Shown here piece by piece: positions 23,120 through 24,620 of a stretch of DNA of 24,620 nt. Each line of letters starts with the position of its first letter. The stretch's first letter is position 1. The translations under genes were made by a program, and so were the position numbers. The stretch lies in NCBI GenBank assembly GCA_946482295.1, contig CAMLRB010000022.1, positions 1-24,620 on the forward strand. The letters run 5' to 3'. The notes under the pieces are model-generated. The model had not been told where the DNA came from. It saw only the letters and a program-made list of their open reading frames with translations, and did not search any database. Origin of the DNA: an uncultured Bacteriovorax sp. Lineage in GTDB: Bacteria; Bdellovibrionota; Bacteriovoracia; Bacteriovoracales; Bacteriovoracaceae.

Positions 23120-24229
23120 CTAAATGATTTTCTTGAGTCTTAAGTATTCTTCGAACACTTTCAGAAAATCTTCAATGTCGGCGGGGTAAATCTCGCCGAT
23201 GTTGGAAAGTCTAAATGTATTAATATTGCCGACCTTTCCTGGGTAAATTGTAAATCCCCTCTCGTAAAGATAGTCATGCATTTCATTGAAAGAATAATTT
23301 GCACTGGCAGGATCATGAATCGCTGTTAAAAGTTTTGAGTGGTACTCTTCGTCAACTAAAAATCTAAATCCTAATTCTTTCACTTTCTTTTTCATCACTT
23401 CATACATTGAAGCATATCGACGGATGCGATTGTGCTCGCCCTCTTTCATGTATTCAGTCACTGCTTGTCTTAAAGCATAGAGTGTTTGAACGGGAGGAGT
23501 GAATAGAAATTGCTTATTTTTGTTGAGATATTCGTGATTCGCAAGAAGATTAAAATAAAAATTACGCTTAATTTCAGTTGTTTTTTTGAGTGAATCTAAA
23601 CGTGCAATGACAAAACTTATTCCGGCCATTCCTTGAATACATTTATTTGACGAGGAAACAAGATAATCAACGTGATCTCTTTCAACATCTATATCGATCC
23701 CTGCAAAAGAGCTCATCGCATCTACGATATTTTCCAGATTATATTTGTGAGTGAGCGAGCAAATTTCTTTAAGTGGATTTAAAATTCCAACAGTTGTTTC
23801 GTGATGAATAAAGGCCACATGTGAAAGTTCAGCATGATGTTTTTTGATCATCTCTTCGACTGTAGATATATTTACGGGTTTTCCCCATTCAATCTTCAAG
23901 TCGATATGATTAATGCCGTAAGCATCACAGATGGCCTGCATACGCTCCCCATAGGCTCCATTATTGATAATAAGCACTTTTTTATCTTGAGGAATAACTG
24001 ACGTTAAACAGGCCTCAACTCCTCCCGTCCCCGACGATGTGAGCAGAATGCAAGTATGGTTCTTTTCGCCGTGGGCGATCTTAATGAGGTCATCTCTCAC
24101 CGAAAGAGTGAGTTCACCAAATTCCAGTTCACGTGGGCATATATCTGGCACAACCATGGCGTTTTTTACAGTGTCCGTCGTCGTAGCTGGACCTGGATTG
24201 AGTAAAATATTGCGTTTTGGCTGAATCAT
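23120..24229 (-). CDS. phnW: 2-aminoethylphosphonate-pyruvate transaminase-like (PhnW)
   Basis: The protein has 369 residues and is a class V PLP aminotransferase. NILLNPGPATTTDTVKNAM, DICPRELEF and LLTSSGTGGVEA are characteristic of PhnW, and the PLP lysine lies in SSSNKCIQGMAG. PhnW interconverts 2-aminoethylphosphonate plus pyruvate with phosphonoacetaldehyde plus alanine; without PhnX here it may run towards synthesis. The family also includes alanine-glyoxylate transaminases, so the substrate is likely but not proven. I chose ATG 24229 because AAGGGG is 8 bases upstream; an ATG at 24235 is only 2 bases from it. It is convergent with the microprotein gene, one base between stops. Confidence 0.82.
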   Translation of the reverse strand: MIQPKRNILLNPGPATTTDTVKNAMVVPDICPRELEFGELTLSVRDDLIKIAHGEKNHTCILLTSSGTGGVEACLTSVIPQDKKVLIINNGAYGERMQAICDAYGINHIDLKIEWGKPVNISTVEEMIKKHHAELSHVAFIHHETTVGILNPLKEICSLTHKYNLENIVDAMSSFAGIDIDVERDHVDYLVSSSNKCIQGMAGISFVIARLDSLKKTTEIKRNFYFNLLANHEYLNKNKQFLFTPPVQTLYALRQAVTEYMKEGEHNRIRRYASMYEVMKKKVKELGFRFLVDEEYHSKLLTAIHDPASANYSFNEMHDYLYERGFTIYPGKVGNINTFRLSNIGEIYPADIEDFLKVFEEYLRLKKII

Positions 24230-24343
24230 AAACATTTCCCCTTGTAATGATCATAAAACTATCTACCTTTTTTCATGGTGTCTAGCATGTCATCTTGATT
24301 CTTGGTAGAAACAGCCTACTTTGATTTTGAGGAGAAACAACAC

Positions 24344-24620
24344 ATGAAAACAACAATTGCTTTATTTCTTTTAACTTTATCTGCTTCTTCGTTTGCAGCT
24401 TCTGAATATGAATGTTTTGGAACTGAGCCTTTTTGGGGTGCTAAAATCACAAGAACACACCTCTCTGTAGATGATTTCGAAACTCAATCTACCTCAGCGA
24501 TCATGTCGAGAGAGACTGCTGCTGGTGTAGGTGAAGACTATGCTTTCGTTGTTAGAACGAAAGACCAAACAGCTTCAGTTATCGCTGGTGAATGTAACGA
24601 TGGTATGAGCGATAACATTT
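24344..24620 (+). CDS. Secreted protein with GTEPFW motif (COG3650-like), 3' end cut by window edge
   Basis: The frame starts at ATG 24344, with GAGGAG 9 bases upstream, and runs off the right edge after 92 codons. Residues 1-18 are a Sec signal peptide (ending FAA). The mature part begins EYECFGTEPFWGAKIT, the 'C-x-G-x-EPFW' motif, and near the edge has GECNDGMSDN, the 'C-x-DGMSD' motif. I know this pair of motifs from a family of small exported or lipoprotein domains of unknown function (COG3650 type), often found with HslJ/META domains. The two cysteines probably pair. Family call moderate; role unknown. Confidence 0.7.
   Translation, partial: MKTTIALFLLTLSASSFAASEYECFGTEPFWGAKITRTHLSVDDFETQSTSAIMSRETAAGVGEDYAFVVRTKDQTASVIAGECNDGMSDNI

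Noticed and set aside
1..24620. Mobile element, phage, CRISPR or tRNA content
   Set aside because: No transposase, integrase, direct-repeat array, cloverleaf or target-site duplication was seen; gene content and packing look uniformly chromosomal.

Overview
The window reads like the chromosome of a Gram-negative, low-GC member of the Bdellovibrionota, most likely a Bacteriovorax-type bacterium (inference). The evidence is AT-rich DNA, very tight gene packing, Shine-Dalgarno sites of the AAGGAG type, and an unusual density of small Sec-secreted orphan proteins and lipoproteins. Everything looks chromosomal: I see no phage, IS element, CRISPR array, tRNA or rRNA. No gene-free stretch exceeds about 215 bases.

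Left part (1-8519). A truncated secreted esterase is followed by a stand-alone CheY-like receiver, a small secreted Cys-rich protein and a thioredoxin. Next comes a cluster of five envelope proteins in three transcription units (1950-6886). One unit encodes an LPP20/FlgT-like secreted protein and a secreted TolB-N/FlgO-like protein. Diverging from it is an LPP20-like lipoprotein. Convergent with that is an LpoB-like lipoprotein plus a large lipoprotein with a TPR-like N-terminus (COG3014 type). Promoters, a palindromic operator candidate and strong hairpin terminators can be read directly. An orphan secreted protein and a histidine phosphatase follow.

Middle part (8550-14861). hemJ (haem synthesis) overlaps msrB (methionine sulfoxide repair). 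Then comes a tight operon: TetR-type regulator, TolC-type outer-membrane channel and RND efflux pump, ending at a strong terminator. The operon has no periplasmic adaptor gene. Three TCAAA boxes spaced exactly 21 bp lie in front of the regulator.

Right part (14925-24620). After a small secreted protein comes the lower half of the methionine salvage pathway: mtnB-mtnD-mtnC on the plus strand, divergent from an MtnE/YbdL-like aminotransferase that would carry out the last step. Next is an outer-membrane beta-barrel-like gene interrupted by one in-frame TAA, then a MaoC/PhaJ-type hydratase. A small polysaccharide locus follows: a Wzz-like chain-length protein (minus), then an SLBB protein with a C-terminal membrane helix, an O-antigen ligase/polymerase-like protein and a 29-residue membrane microprotein (all plus). 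A PhnW-type aminotransferase is convergent with it, which points to aminoethylphosphonate chemistry in the envelope. The window ends inside a secreted protein with a GTEPFW motif.
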